In this document: positions 1 to 10,765 of the stretch, one piece after another
Layout of the letters: every line of letters starts with the position of its first letter
Numbering within the stretch: the first letter of the stretch is position 1
Assembly (NCBI GenBank): GCA_021464525.1
Contig: JADRCO010000090.1
Span: 1 to 56,058 of the forward strand
Direction: 5' to 3'
Source of the DNA: Rhizophagus sp. LPA8_4_AMF
Taxonomy: Eukaryota > Glomeromycota > Glomeromycetes > Glomerales > Glomeraceae
Length of the DNA: 56,058 nucleotides
The notes under the pieces: model-generated
The model's input: the letters and a program-made list of their open reading frames with translations, nothing else
What the model was told of the DNA's origin: nothing
Database searches by the model: none
Made by a program: the position numbers and the translations under genes

Positions 1-370
1 ATAAAATTAAAAAAGAAAAATAAATACTAACCTTTCATATTCTTAGTAGTCCACCCACTGAAATCGCAGTTCTGAAAGAGACCGTTCCTAAAGAAATAAA
101 AATATTGTAAGTAAGAAAATAATAGAATTAAAAAAAGAAAATGAAAAAAAGAAAAAACTAACCTTTTGTATCGTATTCTTAATAGTCTACCCACCGAAAT
201 TGCCATTCTAGAGAAGAGACTGTTTCTAAAAAAAATAAGAATAAGATAAGTAAATAAAAAAATAATAAAGTTAAAAAAAAAAAATGAAAAAAAAGAAAAT
301 ATACTAATTTTTCATACTTCTTGCATTTCTAAAAGTTTACTAGAAGCCCACTTTTTTACTAACATTTTCT
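1..370. repeat. Degenerate tandem repeat, period about 130 bp
   Basis: Three decayed copies of one unit lie head to tail. Each begins near a CTAACCTTT-like block (about 28, 158 and 303), followed in the first two by a pair of 'agt(c)cacccac' and 'gaga(c)tgttcctaaa' blocks and then an A-rich spacer. The third copy is strongly diverged. No reading frame persists. It may be a minisatellite or the repeated end of an element that starts left of the window. Confidence 0.6.
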
Positions 371-550
371 CAAACGAATTCAAGTTGATCTTTTTCTGAT
401 TTGAGTCGATTATGAATTAACTTTTTTTCAAGTCGATTCGAGTCAATTCAAAATATTTTATAATATTGACTCGACTTGAATCGACCTGATTTTCCAAGTC
501 AAGTACAAGTTACCTCTTAACTTGACTCGAATTAACTCGTTCAGAGTACT
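365..550. repeat. GACTCGA-type short repeat cluster with an inverted pair
   Basis: Short GAGTCGA/GACTCGA-like words recur on both strands through this stretch. Two blocks form an inverted pair around an AT-only centre: 'caagtcgattcgagtcaa' before 'aatattttataatatt', and 'gactcgacttgaatcgac' after it. A hairpin could form. No gene is visible. Confidence 0.6.
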
Positions 551-687
551 AGTTGCACAGCATATTTATTATTGCATTTAAATATTCTATTAGCAAATTA
601 AATTGCTATGCTAATACCAAAATCTCAAAATAAAATATACTCCTATATTTTAGTTTGAAAATGATCCTATGAATAAATATTTACAAA

Positions 688-1790
688 ATGCTGATTTACT
701 TCAAATTTGAAATATTGTCAAAAGAGATGAATTACATTATAATAATAATTCAAACATATAGTGATAAAGCAATGAAAGGTGCCTTTAATGATAAATCCAT
801 ATTTACTGGACTATATTATATAATGGTTCAAGCATATTTACAAAAAGAGAAAGATATGGGTAGACAAAATCTTAAATATTCAGAAGAATTCACTAATTTT
901 TTCATAATTTTAGCTAGTTTCAGTAATTGGGCTTTAGATCTTTTTTATTCAAATTTAGAAGGAATGAGTATTCAAAATGTCAGGTATTTTATAAATTTAA
1001 TCAATGAATTTTTACTTTAGTTTCTATTAATATTTAATTTTATTTTAATAAAGATGACTAAGAAAAAATGAAATTAATTGTCTTACTGATCCAGAACTTT
1101 GTTATGAGAATGTCATAAGGTTTAAATGATTGATAGATACTTTACATTATAATATCCTATAACTGTAATGACTGATAATATAAAATTAAAACCTGGCTTT
1201 CATTATTTGTTACCATTCAGCTGCATTATTAGATCAACATTAAATAATAATGAAATAATAATTACTGATTATGATCAGATTTCTCAAATAATTAATAAAA
1301 TTAAAAATGAAAAAGCACTTGCAAGTAGTGTTTGAGTGTACATTTTTACAAGTAAGTTGATTAAATTATATATTACAACTGACTAGTTAAATTATTAATT
1401 AATTATATTTATTTTTTAAAATATTTAGATTCTACTACCCAAATTTTCTCCAGTAGTAATTGTATTGATTCCAAATTATAGTTCAGATAAAGCATCTGCA
1501 ATTGCTGATTTTCACCAAGAGCTTTTAATATATATTGTACCTTAATTAAATTTGCATATTTTATTGGTTCTAATACTAGTTAAATTTCAGGTCCAAATAA
1601 TGATTCAGAGTATGGCAACAAGTGAAAGATTGCAAATAATTGATATAAGATTTGAGGTAACTTTTAGTTGCCTAATTTTACCATCAATTAGACCTGTTGT
1701 AAGAGTCCAAGATTTAAAACATGCCAAAAAAACCTGCCAAAATGTAATCATGTCTGATGCATGAATTTTATCACTTGGAAGATCAACTGT
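688..1790 (+). pseudogene. Broken copy of a dispersed repetitive protein family
   Basis: An open stretch of 110 codons (688-1020) is followed by further protein-like pieces in shifting frames up to about 1790. One piece near 1165-1340 reads NIKLKPGFHYLLPF, another near 1420-1540 reads like VIPNYSSDKASAIADFHQ with stops or shifts, and the last (about 1590-1764) contains VQDLKHAKKTCQNVIMSDA. The HAKKT segment resembles a large repetitive, probably element-derived family that I recall from arbuscular mycorrhizal fungi. That identification is from memory only. Stops and frameshifts show that this copy is dead. No catalytic motif could be assigned. Confidence 0.45.
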
Positions 1791-1799
1791 ATGCTTTGA

Positions 1800-2740
1800 C
1801 CACTTTTTACATATTTTTTAATATTTAGATTCCATAATGTATAAATAAGATATTGTGAAACTTGATTATTAGGATTAGGTGATATATATGTAGTTTAAAT
1901 AAAAAATATTTTTTCAAATAAATTGTTCAATTTAAAAATATAATAAATTATCTGAAATTTATTATCTAAAACTTTTTAAATTTCATTAGTTTTATGAATT
2001 CAACTAATAAAATTGTATCAGTCATAAAATATTTTAATCAACATTCTTTAATTAATGTATATAAAAATAGTAAAATCATTATCAATCAAAAATGCTTGAA
2101 TCAATTCTATTTATAATAAAATCCTAGACTGTAATTAGTTATTATAGATAAAGAATAAACTTATCCATTAGACCTATGGATTTATTTATAAAGTTCAGTA
2201 TCAAAACTTAAAAGTAATATTACATCTAATTCAAAAAATCGTAATAATAGTATAACATTAAAAGATGCAAAAGAAATTTTAACTGATGTATTGAATTTGG
2301 AGTGTATATGCATAGCAATTAAATAGACAATTGATTAATACTATTATTTATTGATTGTAATAAAGACAAATTTGAAGAAATAAACTGATTAAATTTACTA
2401 TTTCTTTTTATCATATAAATGTTGGCAATTCTTTGTCTTAAATAGCTAATTGATGATATCAGTGAGAATGAGATTATATACAGATGGCTACCAAAAGCAT
2501 ATGGACACTTTTTTTTACCAAAATATGCTGATCATTATATATTAATGTAATATAAATTAATATATTATTCTATACTTACAGTCATAATAAACAAACTCTC
2601 ATACTTCATATTTTCAGAATTTTTTGGAAATATGAAAATGCTCATCGCAAAAAATCTATGATTTGTACAACTAGTATAATAAATAGTTAAAATTTTAAAA
2701 AAATATCATAATTCACTCATTATTAATCCAATCGATATGT
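1800..2740. other. AT-rich stretch with decayed coding fragments
   Basis: Short protein-like pieces on the plus strand (for example around 2255-2310, reading SITLKDAKEILTDVLNLEC, and around 2465-2545, reading ENEIIYRWLPKAYGHFFLPK) are interrupted by stops. They look like the continuation of the broken family gene just upstream. No intact gene, RNA gene or clear element end was seen. Confidence 0.35.
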
Positions 2741-3013
2741 ATTTACCATCATTTGAATCATCTCAATGAGGCGAATATAATGAACTAAAGATCATGAAAA
2801 TCCAATCATTGGATCACAAAAACATCATACTTAGAAACATCTAAATGTTTAAAGCATAATCATACACTGAATATTGATCGTACAAAAATGATTTTACTAT
2901 CATTTGAATCCTCTCAAAGAGACGAATCTAATGAATATAAAATCATGAAATTTCAATCACTAGATGCCAAAATATCTTTAAATGTCCGTATATTTTTGGT
3001 AGCCATCTGTACA
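2477..3013. repeat. Inverted repeat about 34 bp, arms 470 bp apart
   Basis: Positions 2477-2510 (tatacagatggctaccaaaa and on) match the reverse complement of 2981-3013 (centre 'ttggtagccatctgtaca') with a few mismatches. The arms enclose the tandem duplication at 2743-3010. They could be the ends of a small decayed element or a coding fragment duplicated in inverted orientation. Confidence 0.55.
2743..3010. repeat. Tandem duplication, period about 150 bp
   Basis: The block starting 'ttaccatcatttgaatca' at 2743 recurs as 'ttactatcatttgaatcc' at about 2893. Similarity continues for about 90 bases through a 'gaatntaatgaa...aatcatgaaa' segment. The second copy keeps an open frame of 62 codons (2888-3076), but nothing in it is recognised and it is probably fortuitous. 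Confidence 0.6.
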
Positions 3014-3076
3014 ATTGTATTTGTTTACAAACTTTTTTGTATAACTATGGATATATTCACAAAATGCATAGATTGA

Positions 3077-3549
3077 GATTAAAAGTTAATCTAGTTTTAC
3101 AAAAAATGTGTTTAAGATTAAGATTAATCTCAAACTGATTATGTTCACTGAGTAAGATTAAAAATAAAAATTAAGTACCCATAAGTTCCTTTTTTTTCAT
3201 GTATTTTTCCTAATTGTAATATGCATTTATTTTATTTAGATATATTTTTATGGATATTTCAAGTGTAAAATGCAAAACGCAAACCTTTTAAACTCTATTT
3301 TGTTCTTACAACCATAAAATATATATATATTTTAAACTTCTTTTAATAAAAAAAAATGGAACAAATTTATAAAAATGTTAAAAAAAAATAGAACTTCAAG
3401 AATAAAATGAAATGAAAGTACAATAAAAGTACTATTTTCTTTTCTTCTTAATTTATGATTTACAAATAAAGTAGTCCTATATCACAAATTGGAATTAATT
3501 ATATAATAGCATGAAATCTGACATTATAGCAAACCAAAGTACTAATTGT
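3077..3549. other. AT-rich non-genic stretch
   Basis: No gene, RNA gene or organised repeat was found here; there are only A- and T-runs. Confidence 0.5.
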
Positions 3550-3835
3550 TAAAATATAATATAAAAATTAAGTTTATTACCATAAAATTATGCTATTTGG
3601 CTTACTCTTTATTAAAAGTCTGGTAAATTTTTTGAGCACTAGAAATGACTTACTTATAGGCTTAAAGAAAAAAATGTCTTATTTTAACATTGCGAATAAT
3701 GGATTTTTACTTTTAGGCTTATAGAAAAGTTATTTCTAATAATTGAAAATTTTACTGAACTTTTGGTAAAAAGATAGCCAAATAGTATAATTTTATGCTA
3801 ATGGTTTTAGTTTTTACATTATATTTAAAAAATTT
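3550..3835. mobile_element. Fold-back (palindromic) MITE-like element, about 285 bp
   Basis: The left half matches the reverse complement of the right half over nearly its whole length. Left 'cataaaattatgctatttgg' (about 3581-3600) pairs with right 'ccaaatagtataattttatg' (about 3779-3798). The match continues inward through 'actagaaatgact' and a 'tataggctta'/'ttaggcttata' pair, and outward through 'aaaatataatataaaaa'/'tttttacattatattt'. The unpaired loop is only a few tens of bases. There is no coding capacity. This is the structure of a miniature inverted-repeat or fold-back element. The exact ends and the target-site duplication are unclear. Confidence 0.65.
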
Positions 3836-4850
3836 GTATTTTAATTTGCCATGTCTTCAAATTCTGCACTATTATATATTACCATATATAACTTAACTCT
3901 GGGTTTTAATAATTAAATTCTCTATTTTTTGCATGGATCATGAATTAAATATAAAAATAAGTTTGAAGAGTTAAAGCATATATGTAAAATTATTTTTAAT
4001 CTGAAAAATGTTTAGTTGTAAAAAGATACTGAAGCTTTTCTTTTAAATTTTAACTTTGAAAATATTTATAGTAATATTCAAATTGCTAATAAATGGAAAA
4101 ATCTTATAGTTACAGTAATTATAAGATTTTATTTTTTTAAATAATAAAAATAAATCAAATCTTTTTAATTATTGATCTAATTTTTTTTTAAAAAATACAA
4201 CTTGCAAAATCAAAAAAAAGTGATAGGCTTTTAATTACTATTCAGTATAAAATATTGACTCTTCTGAATTTTTATCAAGAAAAAAAAAGATCTTAATATT
4301 CAAGAAAATTTGGCAGAAAAAAAACAAACAGAAACTCCACATGTGATCTTAAAATTAGTAAAAGATATAAAAATAAACATGAAAGTAATGATGCTGATAT
4401 CAATTTTGATGTTCAAAGAGGATCCCACTTACTTTTAATAAAAGTGTCAGTAAACCTAAGGTAAATTTATATGTAAACTACTTTAAAAGATCCTACTATA
4501 TAAAAAAGGAAATATTATATTGCATTATTTTGATTTTTTTTCTTTTTAGATCAATCAACCAATAGAATTACAAGAAAAAGTAAGGTAAAATTACATATAA
4601 AAGTTAAAATTTCTATATAGACCTTTATTAGAAGTAAGTGAGTTCCTGTTCAAAATAGAAAGAAATCCAAAAAGTATGGAAATAATTTAGGAAATATCCT
4701 TTAATATTGGATTGGACAACAAGAAGGTAGGCAAATAAAACTTGATATAAAAGAGAAGGAAAAGAGAAAAAAGAATAAGATTAAAGATTAGAATTACTCT
4801 ATATGAAGCAATAATCTGATATGATAATTGGCACTTCAGCAAAACTTTAA
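3836..4850. other. AT-rich non-genic stretch with one strong hairpin
   Basis: A perfect hairpin lies at about 4097-4130 (aaaatcttata, an 11-12 base loop, then tataagatttt). Otherwise only AT-rich sequence with fragmentary frames is seen, and no gene is supported. Confidence 0.5.
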
Positions 4851-4854
4851 GTTA

Positions 4855-5135
4855 AAAGTAAGCCTTTTCATTTTTCTTTTCTACTTTTTCAGTTTTTTTT
4901 TGTTTTTTTTATTTCTTTGTTTCTTTTCACTTCTTTTTTATATTTTCTTTCTTTTTCATTTTTTTCGTTTTTCTTATTTGTTTCTTTTTACCTCTTTTTT
5001 TTATTTCTTTTTAATCTTTTTTTGCTTTTTTCTTATTACCTTTCTTTTTTTATTTTCTTTCTTTGACTTTTTTTTTCTATTTTTTACTTTTTCTTTTGCT
5101 TTTTTTTTACTTTTTGTCTGTTACTTTTCTGTTTT
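4855..5135. repeat. Long pyrimidine tract (T-rich with C)
   Basis: About 280 bases are almost wholly T and C, built from TTTTTC, TTTCTTT and similar words. The Phe/Leu-rich reading frame across it is an artefact of composition. A shorter, similar tract lies at 6305-6465. Confidence 0.75.
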
Positions 5136-6304
5136 ACTGTGTTTAATCTAATCTTAATTTCTCTTAATCTACTATAAATTATTTTTTATCCAATCAAATT
5201 TATTTAATAAAGTCATATTATTTTTAAAGTTGTTATAATAAATAAGATATGTAATAAGTTATTACAATTAAATATATCTATATATTATATTTAAAGTTCT
5301 GAATATGCAACCCAAAATGATTTGCATTTACCCACATAGATCTGCATAATATAAATAATACAATTGAAAGTATTGTAAAAATTTGAATTACTGTATAAAT
5401 AGTACTTTAAAATTAACCCAAAATTTTAACCAGACCTAACCCGACCTGTTAGGAACTCTAATTATATTATTTGTAGATTCATATTGCCAAAATTTAGATA
5501 ATTTATTTACTATTTATTACTTTTAAGATATGTATATATTTAACTTTTAATTGTAACATTATTGTTGTCAATTTTAAGTTCTATTAAAAAGAATATTTAA
5601 ATATAAGAAAAATAAAAAAAATACTCACAACATTAGCAAGTTTTAAAGTGTTGATTTACACCAGGTATACACATTGATTAACACTAACTAGTTGTTCAAT
5701 ATGATGTATAATATTAATCAATAGGAATATAACAACATATGATGTTAATATATATGTAATATATTGTTCAATTCTAATGTATAGTTAACATATTATGCAC
5801 TGTTGCTTAACGCTATATATTAACGCATTGTATAATACTAGTATTTATTTTTATAATTACTATAACAGATAACTTTACTACTGAAGACTCCTTTTTTTTA
5901 TCACTATAAACAGGCAGAAGGAATAGCAATGGCTTTTCCCCTATAGGTATTAATTGACCTCTACTTGTTTAGAAAAAAAAAGAAATTAGAGAATGATGAA
6001 TAACCTGACAACTAGACATAATTTCAGCTAAATAATATTAATAATATAATATTTTTTACAGGATTTATTTTATTATAGATCCTATTGGATAATTAAGATT
6101 ATGTATTAGAGAAAAGACTTTTCATAAAGTTATACGATATATATATATTCATTAAATTAAAAAAATTATTAAAAAAAAATTTGTTGTGAAAAAATGCTCT
6201 CTATTTATATTAACTTAAAAATCACGGATCACGTGATATATTAATATTAATCGTGTAATAATAATCTTTTTTTAAACTATCTACACATAGTAATAATCTT
6301 TTTT
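5136..6304. other. AT-rich non-genic stretch
   Basis: No gene was found. The part at 5650-5850 is dominated by AT dinucleotide-rich words. An eight-base palindrome TCACGTGA lies at 6229-6236. Confidence 0.5.
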
Positions 6305-6465
6305 TTAACTTTTTTTTTATGTCTTCTTTTTCATTTCCCTCTTACCCCTTTTCCCTTTCTCCCATTTTCTTCTCTTTCCTACTTCATTTCCCTTTTCTTT
6401 GTTCTTTTATCTCCTATTCTTTTTCAGTTTTTTTCTTTTTAAGCATTCTTTTGATCTCTTTAAAT
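6305..6465. repeat. Second pyrimidine tract
   Basis: A T/C-rich stretch follows a duplicated 'taataatcttttttt' lead-in (about 6258 and 6289). The reading frame across it is rich in Ser, Phe and Leu, which is compositional rather than coding. Confidence 0.6.
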
Positions 6466-7461
6466 TGCAACATTTTGGTAAATCCTTTACATTCAGATTT
6501 CCTTAAATATGGCATTGGTAAGAATTTATAATTTTTTTTGTTTTTTTGTTTAACAAACTTTGCTAATAGATCGGTTGTGCAATTTTTCTCTATTTTTAAG
6601 TTTTGCTGATTCTCGCTAAAAGTGGGTGCATGTTCAATTTTATTTTCATTTTACTGTTTTCTTTATCTTCATTACTAATAATTATTTTTTTTTAGGATTT
6701 GATACCTTTTTTTTTTAAGTTTTGGCAGCTTTTTTGTGTTCATTTTTCTAAGGTTTGTCTTTATTTTGACCCTCTTTTGAATGCATAAAAATTTGGTAGG
6801 AGGGGTTTCTTTTTAATTTTTTTTCTTTAATAAAAATTTCTAACATTTTATTCGTTCTTTTTTTAGATAGGTTTAAAGCGTAATTTTTCAATTGAAAAAT
6901 CACTATCACGTTCATCTCAATGGAATTTACTATTACTTTTACTTAAACAGGTATTCAAAATCATGATCATCCAAGCATAGATAAAAATCCATTGATTGAT
7001 CAGTTAAAATGTTGATCATTTGTCAATCCACATGATGATCTACATTAACGATCCAATGAAATTAAATTCACATAACTCATAATTTGATAAATTGATAATG
7101 AAAAATTTTATATCAAGATTTGTATTCACCTTTTTCAATTTTTTTAACCTGGTATTCCACCCTCCTTTATTATCAATTTAAAGTTTTTTTCTATATATTA
7201 AAGAAATTTTTACTAATATTTAAATGCATTTTTATTACATTTTCATTTTGTCTTGTTCTTATTTTATTATATATTATGTTATTAACAACCAAATAAAAGA
7301 AAGTATTATAAAAATTAAAAAAAAATATTATTTAAAATTCTACTTAAAATTTTTGGTTAAAACTGGTATTATCAATTGGAAAGTAAATAGCATGAAAAAT
7401 TAATTGTCTTTAAATTTATTTGCGTTTAAAAATCTAATGGTTTATTTTCACTAAATGCTAA
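6466..7461. other. Non-genic stretch
   Basis: T-rich sequence with no supported gene. The stretch at about 6895-7070 contains scattered GATCATC and GATCA words, also seen near 2750-2950, which suggests related repeat debris. Confidence 0.4.
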
Positions 7462-7650
7462 TTATACATATTGATATATTAATATAGAATTTTTATAATA
7501 TGAATATGAAAACTTAAAGATACCTGTAAGTAGATTGTAAAATTTTTGACTCTGTTGTTTATAAACAGAAATACCTTCAAGCTGATCTTCTTTTTGTACT
7601 AATTCCTCAGAAGGTTCAAATTCATCTATGATATCATTGACCATTTCCAA
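7462..7650 (-). pseudogene. Small acidic fragment, possibly linked to the RING-like pseudogene upstream
   Basis: A 62-codon minus-strand frame begins MEMVNDIIDEFEPSEELVQK. It is acidic at the start and turns into AT-rich noise at the end. It lies 740 bases downstream of the RING-like fragment on the same strand and could be a 3' remnant of the same dispersed family. No domain is recognised. Confidence 0.25.
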
Positions 7651-8392
7651 TTATTTATTGTATGATTTAACTACAGTGCTGGTAAAAAGTAATCAAAATT
7701 GCAAAAAAACACAATAAATGAAAAACTAGTGATTGAAATTACTTCAAATTTTATAGGTTTATTGCCAATTAGAATAATATTAAATGTATAAAATTTCAGC
7801 TTTTTATTTTAATTTCTTGTTTCACAATTAATTTTTTTTTCCAAAAAAAAACCATTAAAAATTTAAGCAAGTTAAAAATTTAATAAAGATTTAATATTGC
7901 CTTTAGTCATTAACAATTAACATGTATAATTATAAATAAAAATTATAAACATAAAAATATATCTTTAATTGATTTATTAAAAAAATTTGGTTGTTATTTA
8001 ATTAGTTAGTTTTTCTATAAATTGACATTAAAATTAACTCAAAAATCATTAAGATTGGATATATTATACTTGTTTTAATTGATAATTTTTCAAATATTTT
8101 GAATATTATTAAATTAATATTAATAAGATTTTATTACAATCCTTTATAATTATTATAATTTAAATTTAATTTTGAATTTTAGTTCTTTTTACTAAAATTA
8201 AGGGTTAGGGTCAGGTTGCAATCAATAAAATAAAGAAAATTTGATCTCAATTTTCTCAACAACCAACAAATAAAAAAGTGTCAAATTTTTTTTAATAAAA
8301 TTAGCATGATGTAAACTTTAATTTATAATCATTTGACCTTTTAATAAAATGTAATTTGAATGCTGTATCAGAATTTTCAGATTTTTTATAGG

Positions 8393-9130
8393 TTAAATAT
8401 TTTGTGAGACAAACTGAAGAAATAAGATAAAAGGCTGATACTTTATATATAATAGTGACACATTTGGCAACAAATATACAAAATTTGAAGTAATTTCAAT
8501 CATTGGTTTCTTATTTATTGCATTTTTTGCAATTCCAATTACTTTTTGGTAGTACTGTAATTCATCAATACAACTTGAGAGGTAATCATGACAATAGGTG
8601 CACAAAAAATTTAATTTTATCCAGCATTCATCATGATAAGCATGTTCACATGGCATAACTTTTCCATTGATTTGAAAATGTATGCATTCCTTTACATTAC
8701 AGAAATGGTTAGGCTGAGATGGTCTAATTAAATGATATCCTAATGGTAAAGCTCTTTTGGAAAATCCTTTTGGAATGCCTGGAAAATACCAGTAAGATTT
8801 TTTGATTTTTTTTCCTTCTTTTTTGACTTTAAAATTTGGAAAGACCATCAAAAAATTGCAACAAAAAAATGGCAGCACTCATTGCCATTGCATCAATATT
8901 TTGTTTTGAGTAAGAATATGATTTTTTAGTTCTAAAGATATGGGTAAAATCATTATCATAACGCTGGTAATCAATGAATATTCCATCACGCCTTAACCAT
9001 TCTGAAGTTAAAACTTTTGCATTAGTCTGTCTCCTAATAAGACTATGAAAATTTTTTACAGGATATTTATCAAAGGCATTAAGGTATTTCTTAAGTATTA
9101 AAAGTATAGGATGACTGGTTTGGGTTCAAT
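8393..9130 (-). pseudogene. Broken repetitive-family gene ending in a RING-like zinc-binding domain
   Basis: The minus strand codes from about 9130 through YLNAFDKYPVKNF, RRQTNAKVLTSEWLRRDG and AMSAAIFLLQFFDGLSKF. It then hits a stop near 8825 and continues in another frame as KSYWYFPGIPKGF and KRALPLGYHLIRP to a cysteine/histidine cluster. The cluster has spacing C-x4-C-x11-C-x-H-x2-H-x2-C-x7-C-x2-C, like a RING-H2 finger except that the first pair is four residues apart instead of two. The frame change between LSKF and KKEG marks a frameshift, so this copy is dead. The text matches a high-copy family that I recall from Rhizophagus; that link is memory-based. An intact copy would probably be a large element-borne protein. 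Confidence 0.5.
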
Positions 9131-10563
9131 ATTGAATATCTGATAGCATAATCTTATCATAGTTTTTTCTTTGAAATCGGTACATTACTATCTACAATCA
9201 GAATATTGTTTCAATATATTCATCAAAATGATTATCCTGAAAAAGTATTGTGCAAATATCCAAGGTTGAAGGACTGTTGAAGGTATTAATGTATTTAGTA
9301 AGTCAAAAAAAGTGCAATATGCCAGATCTTTGCATTTATTAAAACACATAATGACTTGTTTTCTAATTAATTTCTATGCTGTATGGGCCAAATATAATAA
9401 TAGATTTATTCTTCAAGGTGCAGGCTTTGCTGCTAAATTTCTTTTTTTTGAAAAACAGCTTTGTAAAGTTCGTTAAAAAATCCCTAAAATACCAAAAAAT
9501 AGCTTTCCCGAGTATTAAGAAAAATATGTAAAGTTCCTAAAAAAGGCACAAGATGTGTATAAAATAAAAACAAGTTAATATATCTGTATATGCCTTCAAA
9601 GAAAAAATCATCTTTTGGTATTTTACTGTGCTTTGCAATATATAATCAATATTATTTTGAGATATATTTGCTAGTATTTATGCTGTAAAAGTCTAAATTT
9701 GTTAGATCAAAACATAAAAAGAAATCAAATCAGTAATGATGCAACCTTTTCTTTTTCAATAGGAGGGATAGGATGTTCGTATAGGAAATTTAGAAGAAAA
9801 GAAATATTAAAAATTTAAGTTCAATAATCTTGAACTTTAAGCGTATGTGGATGCGGGTTGCAATTGCAGACTACTTATATCATGAATAATTCAGAAAAAA
9901 TTCCGGGCATATTTGAAAAAAAAATGACAACCAATGGTTTATCGTCATATTCATACAAGTGAAATAAGTGATACTATCAAAGAGAGAGTGATACAATTCT
10001 TTTTACCGGAATGCTTTAAATTTGGGAAATTATTTGTGAATTTCGTTTAGATGGAATTGTGATATTGCGTCAAACTTCAAGAATTTGACATGAAGATGCT
10101 AACTACGGAACTCTAAATTTTGTGGCATGTGATTAAAAATCAGGTGAGATTACTGAGATATAAGAACTACACCAATGAAATAAACATATTTTTTTGAAGC
10201 TGCCAAATGTAGCTTCAAAATTAGAGTTACAAACAATTCATATGAATATAATGAATCTTTGTCTGCTGAACAAAGTCTTCTGAAACATGTGCGTGCAACA
10301 GAGTAAACTTCAATATAAAAAATGACACAAAGCTTAATGACAAATTTTTTCGAAAACTTTTAAATGAGCAGCAAATTTGGTTTCTAATTAATGCAATAAT
10401 ACTCCTCGTGTTACGTGTTGTATTAGCATGGACATTCTAGGAAACAATTTATTTCCATTTTAAAGGAAATATGTTTTACTTGATTTGGAGAAAAGTCAAT
10501 ACAAAAACGGACAAAGAAAAATTTTTTGTTTGAATCTGCCAGTGTGTAATTGCAATAAATAAC
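9131..10563. other. Non-genic stretch with faint coding debris
   Basis: Around 9365-9430 the plus strand reads NFYAVWAKYNNRFILQGAG without a usable context. The rest has no persistent frame, RNA gene or clear repeat. Confidence 0.4.
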
Positions 10564-10663
10564 ATCAATATTTTTTACCCCCGCATATCTTCATTTCTTT
10601 CTTTCTTTAAAATATCAATATTATTTTTACCCTCGCATATCTTCATTTCTTTCTTTAAAGAAT
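10564..10663. repeat. Tandem duplication (2 x about 50 bp) upstream of the seven-span gene
   Basis: The unit 'atcaatattttttaccc', followed by 'cgcatatcttcatttctttc', occurs at 10564 and again at 10614 with few differences. It lies 100-200 bases upstream of the start codon at 10766, so it may duplicate promoter or 5' leader sequence. Confidence 0.7.
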
Positions 10664-10765
10664 GAAAATTTCATTATAAAAAAAACTTAGAATTCATAGG
10701 AAGAAGATTTGATATTTTCTTTATAAAAAAACAACATAAAATTAATAGAATTAATTACACCAATA

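Noticed and set aside
4828..5151. 107-codon Phe-rich open frame
   Set aside because: It lies entirely in a T/C homopolymer-like tract. The composition alone explains the frame.
6319..6531. 70-codon Ser/Phe-rich open frame
   Set aside because: It is mostly covered by the second pyrimidine tract, with no domain and no splice context.
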